A DNA stretch of 64,000 nucleotides from an uncultured Saprospiraceae bacterium (lineage in GTDB: Bacteria; Bacteroidota; Bacteroidia; Chitinophagales; Saprospiraceae): contig CALGAW010000026.1 of NCBI GenBank assembly GCA_937959115.1, positions 22,987-86,986 on the forward strand. The letters are read 5' to 3'. The position numbers were made by a program, and so were the translations under genes. Under the pieces are notes generated by a model. The model worked only from the letters and a program-made list of their open reading frames with translations. It had not been told where the DNA came from and did no database searches. Shown here one piece after another: positions 1-9,697 of the stretch. Numbering within the stretch: position 1 is the first letter of the stretch; each line of letters begins with the position of its first letter.

Positions 1-2
1 TT

Positions 3-71
3 GAATCAACGCTTGGGGTAAAGATGAATCAAACTGGCAATAACGTTGTTATTTCAGGGAATTGTAAATAG
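3..71 (+). CDS. FecR-like anti-sigma factor, C-terminal end only (partial)
   Basis: The window opens in an open frame of 22 codons ending in TAG at 69-71. The tail contains STLGVKM and ends VVISGNCK. This resembles the C-terminal DUF4974 part of Bacteroidota FecR proteins, which fold like an STN domain and usually end in a VxISGxC-type strand. FecR proteins transmit a signal from a TonB-dependent receptor with an N-terminal STN domain to an ECF sigma factor, and exactly such a receptor follows 44 bases downstream. The call rests on this short tail and the context; everything upstream lies outside the window. Confidence 0.45.
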   Translation, partial: ESTLGVKMNQTGNNVVISGNCK

Positions 72-115
72 GTATATAATTATTACTTATTTAGTCCTAG
101 TTATTTATAATTGAT

Positions 116-2731
116 ATGCGTCTAATCGTTACCATCATATTGTTCCTCTTTACCTTCTGCTTGAATGCTCAAGTACAACGGATTACAGTAAAGGAGCAGA
201 AGGTAACAATTAGTAAACTGCTCAAACGAATAAGTAAACAGGCAAATGTTGAATTTTCCTACAATTCTAAGCTAATTGATAAAAAGAAATCTGTCTCCTT
301 CAACATCGAAAACAGCTCACTGGATCAAGTGTTAACGCTTCTAGCCAACACCATCAACGTCAACTATGAGCAATTTGAAGATCTGATCATTCTTACTAGA
401 AAAGAAACCGAAACACTTGGTAGTAAACCGCCAGTCTTAAAATCACCAAAAAAAATAACCATTAGCGGTACCCTGACCGACCAAAGCAATGGGGAAAGTC
501 TAATCAATGCAATTGTTGCGGTAAAAGGAACGAGCAAAGGCGTATTTACCAATGCATTTGGGTTTTACAGCCTTCCGCTTACTGTAGGCACACACACGCT
601 CATCTTCAATTATATTGGCTACGATCAGCAAGAACAGGAAATCACCATTAAGGAAAACCAAGCCATCAGTCGGGCGCTCGCCCCTAGTCAGATTGACTTA
701 CCTGCAGTGACGGTTGGGCTCCCAGTTCGAGAAATCCTTAATAATAAGCTGCGCGGTGTCAATGCGCTTTCTGCTGCGGATCTCAATAACTTCCCAGAGT
801 TTGGTGGTGAGTCTAGCTTGACAAAAGGCCTGCAAAGCCTTCCTGGCATGAAAATGCACAGTGATGGGTCGTCTGCTTATTATTCAAGAGGTGGTGAGCG
901 AGATCAAAACCTTATTTTGATAGATGATGCACCGATTTACAATCCTTCTCATCTCTTTGGATTTTACTCGATTGTGATTCCAGATTTCACCAAAAGTATC
1001 ACGGTTTATCAAGACGACATGCCGGCTGCGCTAGGCGATCAGCTATCATCGATTATAAGTATCCGAACTAAGGACGGAAATCTGAACAAGCTAAGTCTAG
1101 GTGGCTCTGTGAATCCTTTTATGGCTCGTTTTTCCTTGGAGCTGCCGATTGTAAAACAAAGAAGCTCTTTATTTTTTACGTTTCGGCGTTCCTCCTTAGG
1201 GTTTTACAGTTTCGCCAATGCTCAGAATTTTCGTTATCAGTTTCATGATTTTCACCTAAAGTGGAATTTAAAAATTAGTAAGAAAAATAGAGTTTACTTT
1301 ACGATGCTTCAAATTGCAGATCTATTTGAAAATAAATCAATTGGTATAAATCGGTTGAACTGGGGTAACTTTGCAGCAGCTTTGCGTTGGAATTACATCA
1401 TATCTCCTAAGCTTTTCACGAATACTACGATTTATACTGGCACGTATGCATTTCATTTGAATCTCCCAGGAAATTTGTGGAAATCAGAACTTGGCAACCT
1501 AAGCTTTAAAAGTGATTTTACGCACTATGTCAATGATAAAATGACTTCGAAATTTGGATTTGAAAACCAAGGCTATTTTATTCTACCAGGTGAAACATCA
1601 AGAGATTCTTCCCTAGCATTTCTACCGAAAATAACGCCTGACTATTCGGGCAAATCCGTTTTGTATTACCAAACGGAATATCAACTCAATGAGCAATGGT
1701 CGATTAATGCAGGCTTACGTTGTATCTCTTGGAAAAACAATGGCCCAGAAACCTATTTTGAATACGATGATTCTTATCAGATAGAAGATACAATCACTGT
1801 AGCGAAGGGTTTATACAATTCATTCAACAACGTTGACCCTAGGATAAGTGTAAACTACTCGTGGAACGGTACGAATCAATTTAAACTTAGTTATGGCAGG
1901 TATCACCAATATCTTCAAATCCTTTCAAATACGGTCTCTCCATTTTCGTTTTTTGAGATTTGGCAACCTGCTAACACTACCATCAAGCCACAGGTGTCAA
2001 GTCATTATGTGCTCAGTTATCTAAAATTGTTGAAGGAAAAGGCATATGAAGTCAATACAACAGCCTATTACAAGCGTTCACAAAACATCATTGATTATGC
2101 GCCAAACAGCATTTTATTGGATAACACAGCGATTGAAGGCACTTTGCGCCAAGGAAATGCGGATGCCTATGGATTGGAAATGGGTATTAAGAAAAATACT
2201 GGTAAACTAACTGGTTCTGTTTCCTACAATTACGCACGTGTTTTCAGAAAAACCGAAGGCCTGAATAATGATCAAGTTTATAGGGCATTGCAAGATCGAC
2301 CACATGAGCTTTCCATCGTAGCAAACTATGATCTAACCAAGCGTATACAGGTTTCTAGCTATTGGACATCCTTCAGTGGCGCTACCTTTTCATCGCCAAC
2401 CAGTTATTTTGAATATAACAACCAGACGATACCGATGTTTGATGAACTCAATAACGATCGGCTCCCGTTTTATCATCGCATGGATCTGTCCTTGAAATTT
2501 CAATTGCAAAAGAAGCGAGATAACGCGTTCAAACACAGCTTAATGTTGTCTGTCTACAACGTTATTGGCCATAAAAATACGTATGCTGTTAAATTCAACA
2601 AACTAGAAAAAGATTTTCAGAATCCACCAGTGACAGGCAATGTCTTGTCTATGGAACAGCAGATGGCAACAGAGATTGACATGATCCGTTTTTTTCCGTC
2701 CTTAACCTATAAATTCAAGCTCAATGACTAG
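116..2731 (+). CDS. TonB-dependent outer-membrane receptor with STN and carboxypeptidase-like N-terminal domains
   Basis: The 871-residue protein starts with a signal peptide ending near LNAQ. An STN domain (about residues 18-95) follows, then a CarboxypepD-reg-like beta sandwich (about 112-200) with the usual NAFGFYSL motif, a plug domain (about 205-320) containing RGGERDQNLILIDD, and a C-terminal beta barrel. It would import a ligand across the outer membrane using TonB energy. The STN domain suggests it also signals to the FecR-type protein whose end lies just upstream. It overlaps the next gene by 8 bases, so the two are probably co-translated. This receptor plus DUF4249 arrangement is common in Bacteroidota and distinct from SusCD. 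The ligand cannot be read from the sequence. Confidence 0.9.
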   Translation: MRLIVTIILFLFTFCLNAQVQRITVKEQKVTISKLLKRISKQANVEFSYNSKLIDKKKSVSFNIENSSLDQVLTLLANTINVNYEQFEDLIILTRKETETLGSKPPVLKSPKKITISGTLTDQSNGESLINAIVAVKGTSKGVFTNAFGFYSLPLTVGTHTLIFNYIGYDQQEQEITIKENQAISRALAPSQIDLPAVTVGLPVREILNNKLRGVNALSAADLNNFPEFGGESSLTKGLQSLPGMKMHSDGSSAYYSRGGERDQNLILIDDAPIYNPSHLFGFYSIVIPDFTKSITVYQDDMPAALGDQLSSIISIRTKDGNLNKLSLGGSVNPFMARFSLELPIVKQRSSLFFTFRRSSLGFYSFANAQNFRYQFHDFHLKWNLKISKKNRVYFTMLQIADLFENKSIGINRLNWGNFAAALRWNYIISPKLFTNTTIYTGTYAFHLNLPGNLWKSELGNLSFKSDFTHYVNDKMTSKFGFENQGYFILPGETSRDSSLAFLPKITPDYSGKSVLYYQTEYQLNEQWSINAGLRCISWKNNGPETYFEYDDSYQIEDTITVAKGLYNSFNNVDPRISVNYSWNGTNQFKLSYGRYHQYLQILSNTVSPFSFFEIWQPANTTIKPQVSSHYVLSYLKLLKEKAYEVNTTAYYKRSQNIIDYAPNSILLDNTAIEGTLRQGNADAYGLEMGIKKNTGKLTGSVSYNYARVFRKTEGLNNDQVYRALQDRPHELSIVANYDLTKRIQVSSYWTSFSGATFSSPTSYFEYNNQTIPMFDELNNDRLPFYHRMDLSLKFQLQKKRDNAFKHSLMLSVYNVIGHKNTYAVKFNKLEKDFQNPPVTGNVLSMEQQMATEIDMIRFFPSLTYKFKLND

Positions 2732-3530
2732 GAACATGCGATATATCATCTGGTTTACCGTTTTTCTATGCTATTCTTGTGAAAAAAAATCCGATTGGTC
2801 TACGAATACCGACAACCACCCGAAACTTGTAGTCCAAGCGTTGTTGACCAACGAATATCGGATTCAAGATCTCCGCTTGTCCTTGAGTACTAATGAATTG
2901 AATCAAGCGCCTACGCCAGTCGAAGACGCAAGTGTTACCGTTTCTACTGCAAACAACAGCTTTCAGTTCACTCATGCAGCTGGAGGTCGCTATCTGAGTA
3001 CAGTGCCATTTAGTGTTTCCCGAGGCATACCACATCAGTTAACGATTGATTGGAATGGAGTAGACTATCTTGCGTTAAGCACAGACACAACGGTTGCTCC
3101 AATGCCACCTATTGAGTTTGCACCGATTCAGTCAGACTCTACCTTGCTGCGAATAAATGAAACTATTCCCTTGTATTCTGCCTTCGAGCAATCCATGTAT
3201 CAGTTCGATATTGACTGGCGTCAATTAACAGGTGACTCAGCGGCTATTGCAAGAATATATGACTACACGTTTAGTGATTATCACATCAATGAAATTCTGC
3301 CACCACCTAAGCAGGTGGTTCGCTTTCCTATTGGCACTCCAGTTATTGTCCGTAAATATGGTTTAAACGACGCCTACGCCCATTTCTTGATGTCTGTGCT
3401 CATTGCCACTGAATGGAATGGAAATGTCTTCTATAGCTCTCCTTCCAGTCCTCCCTCAAATATCAGTAATGGAGGATTAGGCTTTTTTGCTGTGAGCAGA
3501 GTGCTGACAGATACGTTGATTGCCCAGTGA
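2724..3530 (+). CDS. DUF4249 family lipoprotein, partner of the TonB-dependent receptor
   Basis: The 268-residue protein has a short hydrophobic N-terminus and a lipobox-like FLCYSC, so it is probably lipid-anchored. The start at 2724 overlaps the receptor stop. Translation may instead begin at the second Met (2736), which gives a tidier signal peptide. The body, with PKLVVQALLTN early and a beta-rich middle, fits DUF4249, a Bacteroidota family almost always encoded directly after STN-type TonB receptors. It probably forms an outer-membrane complex with that receptor as a surface-exposed or periplasmic ligand-capture component. That role is inferred from gene pairing; no catalytic motif is visible. 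Confidence 0.8.
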   Translation: MTRNMRYIIWFTVFLCYSCEKKSDWSTNTDNHPKLVVQALLTNEYRIQDLRLSLSTNELNQAPTPVEDASVTVSTANNSFQFTHAAGGRYLSTVPFSVSRGIPHQLTIDWNGVDYLALSTDTTVAPMPPIEFAPIQSDSTLLRINETIPLYSAFEQSMYQFDIDWRQLTGDSAAIARIYDYTFSDYHINEILPPPKQVVRFPIGTPVIVRKYGLNDAYAHFLMSVLIATEWNGNVFYSSPSSPPSNISNGGLGFFAVSRVLTDTLIAQ

Positions 3531-3769
3531 TTTTGGGTTTCTGCCCAGGCGTTTTCCTTTTATATGCTCTGCAAGAGCGGCTTTCTATTCAACTAGTTTC
3601 CTTCCTTAAGTCGGTTATGAATTTTAGAGATTCGGTTTCCTGCAGGGATTGTTTGCCCATCCAATACGAAATCAGTAGTACTGAAAACGGAGATTGAGTG
3701 CACTTTATTCAATGAAAATTACTAAATCATACAAAAAATTAGTCCATGCTAGCGAAATGCCGACACCTA

Positions 3770-6700
3770 CTATTCAATAATTAAAATCTCCTTAACTACC
3801 CTTCCGTTTTCAGTACTAAGCTCAACTACATAAACACCATCCGAAACCCCGCGCAAGTCAATAGACATCAGCACCCGCCTGCCCGCTCCAGCCTCCGCAA
3901 ACACCACACGCCCCAACACATCCAACACCCGCAAATCAGCCCGCACATCCCCTTCAAACGCCGTCTCAACAGTAAACAGCCCATCGCATGGAACAGGATA
4001 AACCGAAAATGCTGCTAACCCTTCTATCGTTTCCACGCTAGTGTTCATGTTTACTGTTACTCCGCCTTGAGTAGTGCAGCCATTGGCATCCACCACAAAC
4101 ACCGTATAGTTTCCAGGAGATAGTCCCGTTGCCACTTGACTCGTTTGTCCATCACTCCATTGATAGGTAAACGGAGGTACGCCGCCATTTACATTCACAG
4201 CAGCCGTTCCATCATTTCCGTTTGAAGAAGTTGTGTATGGTGTCAGTTGCATTGGAGTTGGTTCCGAAATAACGATTGTTGTCGCAGCCAAACAGCCGTT
4301 TACATCCGTTACAAGCACTGTATAAGCGCTAGGAGGTAAGCCTTGTCGATCTTCTGAGGTAATTCCCCCACCCCAGTTATATTGAAACGGTGGTGTGCCT
4401 GAATTGACTGTAAGATCAATTGAGCCATCGTTAGCACCAGGACAAGAAATGTCTATATTGCTTGAACTCAAAAAAGGCCCATTCGCATTACTAACAACAG
4501 CAATAGATTGAACACCCGAACAACCATTCCCATCTGTGACTGTCACCGTGTAAGTGCCTGTCGTTAATCCTCCAATCGTTTGCATAGTCGCATTATTGCT
4601 CCAGAGATAGGTAAACGGTGGTGTGCCATTCGAAGTGATTGCTGAAGCCGTAGCATCGTTTGCAGAGCATTCGCCATTCGTTCCATTTACCGCAATCGAT
4701 AGCATGCCTGATCCTTGCACAGTCACTGTGCCTGTCGCCATGCATCCAATCGCATCTGTCACGGTATAATCATAGTTGCCTTGTGGTAATCCGTTGGCTG
4801 TTGATGTCGTTTGTGGAGGCGTTGTATTCCAAGCATAGGTGTAAGGACCAGTTCCTTGTGTTGTTGTAGCTGTTGCTGTTCCGTTAGTACTCCCGCAAGC
4901 TGCTGTTGTTGTAGAAGTTTGAACAGATAGACCACCAGATTGACCGATGACCACACTGCTCACTGTTGTACAACCAGCAACATCAGTAACCGATACCATA
5001 TAGGACCCAGCTGGTTGATTGTTAATCGTTTGGGTAGTCTGATTATTGCTCCAAAGGAATGTAAATGGTCCTGATCCTACTGGATTTGCCGTTGCAGATC
5101 CGCCTTGTCCTGTAGAACAAGATACGGAAGACTGAGTTATCGTCACCGTTGGACCTGAATTACTGCCAGCCACCAACACGCTGCCGGTAGCCACACAGCC
5201 AGTTGCATCCGTCACTGAGTAGTTATAACTTCCTGGTGAAAGTGAGGACGCAGTAGCTGTTGTTTGAGGAGGAACCGTGTTCCAATTGTATGTATACGGG
5301 CCAGTTCCTTGTGTTACGCTTACGGTTGCTGTACCACCATTATTTCCACAAGTTGCTGGCTGACTTGAAGTCACTACGACAACATTGGTAGAAGCGTTTA
5401 CTAGACCTGAAAAAGAAAAGGAACAGTTCACCGCATTGGTCAATGTGGCTCCATAAACTCCAGACGGTAAGCCTGTAACCGTCATCGTAGTAGCTCCGGT
5501 GCTCCAAATGATTGTTAAGGGAGGAAAATTTGTAGTGGGCAAAACACTTAAGGTTCCTAAACCCGTAGTACAATCTGCCCAATCTTCAGGAGGAAAGACA
5601 ACTATTTCACTAGTTTGTAACGTTTGAAGTGCTGTAATTGAACAACCACTGCCATCCGTCACAGTCACGGTATAATCTGTTGTATAATACGTTGATAAAC
5701 CAGTAATTGTTGGCGTTGTTCCGCCATTGCTCCATTGATACATGTAAGGAGGATTTCCTCCACTTGTGGAAACAGAAACAGCCCCCGAAAACATAGAACA
5801 TTCAACGACTTGGCTTGTAGATATTGCCATTGATCCACCAAGGACCTCAATCGTCTCAAAATGATCAATACAACCTGCTGTACTCGTAATAGAAACGGTG
5901 TAGGTACCAGGCGTTAATCCAGAAATGCTAGAGGTCGTTGCGCCTGTGGACCAATCATATTGATAAGAACCAGGTGAACTTACAAGCACAGAAGCAGTGC
6001 CCAATTGGCCACAAGATAAAGTCCCTGACTGTGTAACCGTTACACTCAGCGTGTCATTATCCCAATGAAGTCCATAAAGTCCATCACCAGAATTGTCATA
6101 TTGAGTTTCGATAATATTGTCAGAAGGATCACAGAACGTTGGAAGATTTACGGCTGAAATAACAGTTCCATCCGCAGCATTTAGCGTATAAAACACGCCA
6201 TTTCCATCTCTAAAAAAATACCGCCCAGTCAAGTGATCATAAGTCACATAGCTTGGCAAACCAATAATGTTTGGAATAGGAAGTGCGCTAAGAATCGTGT
6301 GGAAACCCGTTACCAAATCAACCGTACAAAAGCTAAATTGGCCGGATATATTGTTATAATACAAACCATACGTAATACCGGTCGTATTGTCGAATTGCAA
6401 CTCTGATACATTGTCATTTACATTTGGTACCGTTGGGAATATTGGACTAGAAATCACATTGCCAGTTAAGGATTCGATGGTATATAATCTCCGATTGCCA
6501 GTTGCATCCACAGCATCTAAAATATAGTGGCCATTGATGTGATTATAGGTTGAATTGGCAATTGCAGCAACACCAGCAATCGTGCTAATTATCGTATGCA
6601 CTCCAGTCATAACATCAATTGATACAAAGTATTCAGTCTGTGCAGAGTTGTCCCAATGCACAGCATATAATATACCAGTCACATCATCAAACTGCAGTTC

Positions 6701-7006
6701 AGCTATATTATCGCTAGGATCTGCGACTTGCGGAAATACAGGATTCGCCACCACAGCACCAGTTGCCACATCCACACTGATCAATCGCCAGGTAAAAGCA
6801 GCATCTCCTCCTCTGAAAATATATCGTCCATTTAAATGATCAAATGTCGTATTACGAGGCAATACTGTAACCCAATTCACATCTGGTATAGCACTTATCT
6901 TGGCCACCGTTCCGCTTAGTGGATCTATTTTAACTAAATATTCTACTTGTGCTACTGCGTAATTAGCAATAAATAGGCTAATTAAAACAAGGATTAATCG
7001 TTTCAT
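3770..7006 (-). CDS. Large secreted adhesin-like protein with SprB repeats and T9SS type A sorting domain
   Basis: The 1078-residue protein has a signal peptide ending at NYAVAQ. Residues 20 to about 325 hold three repeats of roughly 95 residues with HLNGRYIF or HINGHYIL, then DNIAELQFD and a WDN element; these look like propeller blades. From about 330 to 995 there are around nine SprB-type repeats, each ending in a form of GLxxGxYTVxVTDxxGC. The last 80 residues are a type A sorting domain (YPVPCDGLF, LRVLDVLGRVV, GVYVVEL), so it should leave through T9SS and be surface-bound or released. SprB repeats are known from gliding adhesins. The DNA coding for the sorting domain is far more GC-rich than the rest of the gene. 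The gene is monocistronic and faces the receptor operon. Confidence 0.88.
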   Translation of the reverse strand: MKRLILVLISLFIANYAVAQVEYLVKIDPLSGTVAKISAIPDVNWVTVLPRNTTFDHLNGRYIFRGGDAAFTWRLISVDVATGAVVANPVFPQVADPSDNIAELQFDDVTGILYAVHWDNSAQTEYFVSIDVMTGVHTIISTIAGVAAIANSTYNHINGHYILDAVDATGNRRLYTIESLTGNVISSPIFPTVPNVNDNVSELQFDNTTGITYGLYYNNISGQFSFCTVDLVTGFHTILSALPIPNIIGLPSYVTYDHLTGRYFFRDGNGVFYTLNAADGTVISAVNLPTFCDPSDNIIETQYDNSGDGLYGLHWDNDTLSVTVTQSGTLSCGQLGTASVLVSSPGSYQYDWSTGATTSSISGLTPGTYTVSITSTAGCIDHFETIEVLGGSMAISTSQVVECSMFSGAVSVSTSGGNPPYMYQWSNGGTTPTITGLSTYYTTDYTVTVTDGSGCSITALQTLQTSEIVVFPPEDWADCTTGLGTLSVLPTTNFPPLTIIWSTGATTMTVTGLPSGVYGATLTNAVNCSFSFSGLVNASTNVVVVTSSQPATCGNNGGTATVSVTQGTGPYTYNWNTVPPQTTATASSLSPGSYNYSVTDATGCVATGSVLVAGSNSGPTVTITQSSVSCSTGQGGSATANPVGSGPFTFLWSNNQTTQTINNQPAGSYMVSVTDVAGCTTVSSVVIGQSGGLSVQTSTTTAACGSTNGTATATTTQGTGPYTYAWNTTPPQTTSTANGLPQGNYDYTVTDAIGCMATGTVTVQGSGMLSIAVNGTNGECSANDATASAITSNGTPPFTYLWSNNATMQTIGGLTTGTYTVTVTDGNGCSGVQSIAVVSNANGPFLSSSNIDISCPGANDGSIDLTVNSGTPPFQYNWGGGITSEDRQGLPPSAYTVLVTDVNGCLAATTIVISEPTPMQLTPYTTSSNGNDGTAAVNVNGGVPPFTYQWSDGQTSQVATGLSPGNYTVFVVDANGCTTQGGVTVNMNTSVETIEGLAAFSVYPVPCDGLFTVETAFEGDVRADLRVLDVLGRVVFAEAGAGRRVLMSIDLRGVSDGVYVVELSTENGRVVKEILIIE

Positions 7007-7223
7007 AGTAATCGTAAATTCTGGTATGTTAGAATGGCATAGAAAACAGCCTAGTAGCGGATGGTAGTTAAAAATAACCTAAATTTTGCAATAATACCAG
7101 TTTATAGATAAAAATGTTTTATAACACTTAGGTATTGCAAGTCACGTTTATTCTTGTGAAGGCATAAATGATGGTAATGGGAAATTGATTTAATTATGCT
7201 TAGAAAAGATAAATGTTGAATGG

Positions 7224-7775
7224 CTATTCACTGAGCGCTTCTAGGCTGAAGGCTTGAGTTTCTTCTAATAAATCTTCTATGATTCGATCCCATTTGGCTT
7301 GTGCGTAGGTATCTATGCTATGACGTGATTCGTAGTCATACTTGGCTTGTGCAGCTGCACACTCTTCCCAGATACGGTTGTAGATGGTTTTAATCTGACG
7401 TTTGTAATTCTTAATAGTAATATCTTCTTCTTCAAATGCTTTCCTTAGTTTTCTAGCATGAACCTCCGCGAGATCAAAATGTTTTTGTTCATGTACTAGA
7501 ATATATTCTGTTTTTCCCTTAGGAGCTACCCAAGATAGGTTTTTGACAAATTCACAAGTTACCTTAAACTTGAATTTGTTGTCTTCTAGCCAGTATTCAT
7601 AGCCGATTTCGTAGTTAGTGGCAGCTACTTTATGGTTAGAAGGTTGCGGATTTCCTTTAAAATCATTCCAACTAAGTTTCTTGTCTTTCTCCCATTGGAT
7701 GCGGTTTTGGTCTTGCAGAGAGATAGCAGAGAAGAGGATAACTAGTGGTAGTATAAAGGAAAACATATGTGTCAT
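7224..7775 (-). CDS. Exported DUF922 family putative zinc metalloprotease
   Basis: I take the Met at 7775 as start (183 residues), because it opens a normal signal peptide (MTHMFSFILP onward) and removes a 71-base overlap with the upstream gene. The mature protein begins with the DUF922 hallmark LSWNDFKG. It has a zincin-like HEQKH at residues 95-99, with a possible third ligand in FDLAE at 104. DUF922 proteins are thought to be secreted or periplasmic zinc-dependent proteases; the family assignment is from memory. It lies 10 bases after the upstream exported protein, so the two probably share a transcript. The substrate is unknown. Confidence 0.75.
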   Translation of the reverse strand: MTHMFSFILPLVILFSAISLQDQNRIQWEKDKKLSWNDFKGNPQPSNHKVAATNYEIGYEYWLEDNKFKFKVTCEFVKNLSWVAPKGKTEYILVHEQKHFDLAEVHARKLRKAFEEEDITIKNYKRQIKTIYNRIWEECAAAQAKYDYESRHSIDTYAQAKWDRIIEDLLEETQAFSLEALSE

Positions 7776-7785
7776 AACCAAGTAT

Positions 7786-8418
7786 TTAATTATGGATATA
7801 CAAATCCGTTTCGTTTGAGACTCTATCACATTTATCAATGGTAGAGCAATGATCAATTAAAAGATTTCCCTTGTAGGGATAGTAACTGTCTTTTGTAAAA
7901 AAGGCTTCTATAATGACGTAATCAAAATCCATTTTTGGTAAAAATATGAACTCGTATTCTTTCCAATCAGTATGTTTAATCGCTGTTGTTTGAGCTAATA
8001 ACTGTTTTTTCTCACATAATGTTGTGCCACCCCAAACTTTAAGGATAACAGGTCTATTATAATTTGCATACGTATCAGAGCGGGCCAAGGTTACAGTAAA
8101 GCTATAGCAGTCATTTTTTTTCAATGTACCACTTAGCTTTTGTCCAATCCACTCGTTAGTGCCGTCACTTCTGGTAATCAGGCCCAAAAACGTTTTGCCA
8201 TTGACTGGCTTCTGTGTTACCTCCCAATAGCCAGGTAAAATATCTGGTGTGGAATAACTGCCGCAAGAGTTCCATTGCACTGGAGTTGTTGCATCCTTTG
8301 GTTCATCCTCAAATGAAGGATTGGAAAGCGTAATCTGGCAATAGCTAACATTAGCAATTAAGCTCAGAACTAGAACGATCCAAATAGGACTAAAAAACTT
8401 ATTACAACTACTAGTCAA
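7786..8418 (-). CDS. Exported beta-sandwich protein of unknown function
   Basis: The 210-residue protein has a signal peptide ending near VSYCQ. It begins with ITLSNPSFED and later has PDILPGYW, GKTFLGLI and WIGQKLSGTL. This is the pattern of a galactose-binding-like or carbohydrate-binding jelly-roll module seen in many Bacteroidota surface proteins, often ahead of an OmpA or sorting domain. Here the module stands alone, with no sorting domain or lipobox. The C-terminal third (YVIIEAFF, LLIDHCS) completes the sandwich. It is the first gene of a two-gene unit with the DUF922 protein. A sugar- or polymer-binding role is an inference from the fold-like pattern only. Confidence 0.6.
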   Translation of the reverse strand: MTSSCNKFFSPIWIVLVLSLIANVSYCQITLSNPSFEDEPKDATTPVQWNSCGSYSTPDILPGYWEVTQKPVNGKTFLGLITRSDGTNEWIGQKLSGTLKKNDCYSFTVTLARSDTYANYNRPVILKVWGGTTLCEKKQLLAQTTAIKHTDWKEYEFIFLPKMDFDYVIIEAFFTKDSYYPYKGNLLIDHCSTIDKCDRVSNETDLYIHN

Positions 8419-8603
8419 TGGTTAAAATTTATAACTTAAGTTATATAAAAAATTCATCAAATGTCAATAGTTAAAGATTATTTACGTATTTATTCTTTTT
8501 GTACCTTAGTAAAAATAACGTATTCTATTCATGAATTTTAAACACTTATTCTTTAACAGTTACGAAGCAAAAGTGTTGAAAACATTGGTATTTTAACTAT
8601 CTA

Positions 8604-9464
8604 ATGAGGGATAATCCAAAAACTAAGCCAAACCATATTTTTACAATTGTCTGTATTTCGATTGTCTTTTCACTAATTGGAATGATTGGATTGGTATTAA
8701 TTCATAGTAATAACTTTCTAAAACAGCTTGAGAACAATCTTGTTGCAATGGTGGAATTGGACGCTGACATGAACACCTCTGATATTGAGACAATTAAGTC
8801 ATCTCTTATGGCGAATGCTTCAATTGAAGCTAGTTCAGTCAAGTTTGTATCAAAAGAAGAAGCCCTAAAAATCATGTACGAAGAATTAGGTAACGAAGTT
8901 GCTGTTCCTGGGAAAAACCCCTTCTTCAATGCCTTTACGTTTAAGGTTTTACCTGCCTACAGAAACCAGGCAAACCTTCGACAATTGCAACACGAGCTAA
9001 CAGAAAATGCTGGCCTGTTAAACTTTCATTTCCCAGAGCGGATTGCGCAACAGTTCTCGGGATTTATCCGAACCTTTATTCTAGCATCGGTTGGTATTGT
9101 TTTATTGTTTTTACTCCTAGGTATCTTCCTAATTATCAATACTATAAAGTTATCGCTTTACGCAAATCGTTTCCTTATTAAGAATATGCAAATTGTTGGT
9201 GCTCCATGGCAGTTTATCCGAGGCCCATTTATTAGGGCTGGACTCATCAACGGATTGATTAGTAGTCTGATTGCCATTAGTTTATTAGTTCTGATCATCC
9301 TTGTAACAGTTTCCTCCTTCCCACAAATCAAGCAAGTATTTGATGTCGGATTGACTGGTTTGCTCTTGTGCTCTTTGCTCGTTACTTGTTTACTTACGTG
9401 CTGGGCAAGCACAAAGATCGGTGTTGATTTCTATTTGAAACAAAAGCTGGAAAAGTTGTATTGA
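8604..9464 (+). CDS. ftsX: Cell division protein FtsX
   Basis: The 286-residue membrane protein has one N-terminal transmembrane helix (about 12-34), an extracytoplasmic domain of about 130 residues, and three C-terminal helices (about 155-180, 205-232, 245-265). This is the FtsX topology. The extracytoplasmic domain contains FVSKEEALKIM and, further on, NPFFNAFTFKV, both typical of Bacteroidota FtsX. FtsX pairs with the ATPase FtsE at the septum and regulates peptidoglycan hydrolysis outside the membrane. No ftsE is adjacent, as is usual in this phylum. The gene is divergent from the exported protein at 8418 across a 185-base AT-rich spacer. Confidence 0.88.
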   Translation: MRDNPKTKPNHIFTIVCISIVFSLIGMIGLVLIHSNNFLKQLENNLVAMVELDADMNTSDIETIKSSLMANASIEASSVKFVSKEEALKIMYEELGNEVAVPGKNPFFNAFTFKVLPAYRNQANLRQLQHELTENAGLLNFHFPERIAQQFSGFIRTFILASVGIVLLFLLLGIFLIINTIKLSLYANRFLIKNMQIVGAPWQFIRGPFIRAGLINGLISSLIAISLLVLIILVTVSSFPQIKQVFDVGLTGLLLCSLLVTCLLTCWASTKIGVDFYLKQKLEKLY

Positions 9465-9697
9465 TTCTGGAATGCTCTCTTGGATTCTTATGGTTAGTTC
9501 TTTTATGCTATTTCTAGAATTATAACCCCTAAAATCACAAGCATCAATATAATAACACCACGAATTCAATCATTAACATTAAACAAGGCATAAGTAAATT
9601 ACTGATTTTTGATAAAAAAATCTTCGTATAATTACATATTTATTAATTATAACTACTTTAATTGGCTGATTACATTAATAATTATAAACCTACAGTC

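Noticed and set aside
3564..3577. Possible terminator GCTCT-GCA-AGAGC after the DUF4249 gene
   Set aside because: The stem is only five pairs and is followed by GGCTTTC rather than a T-run.
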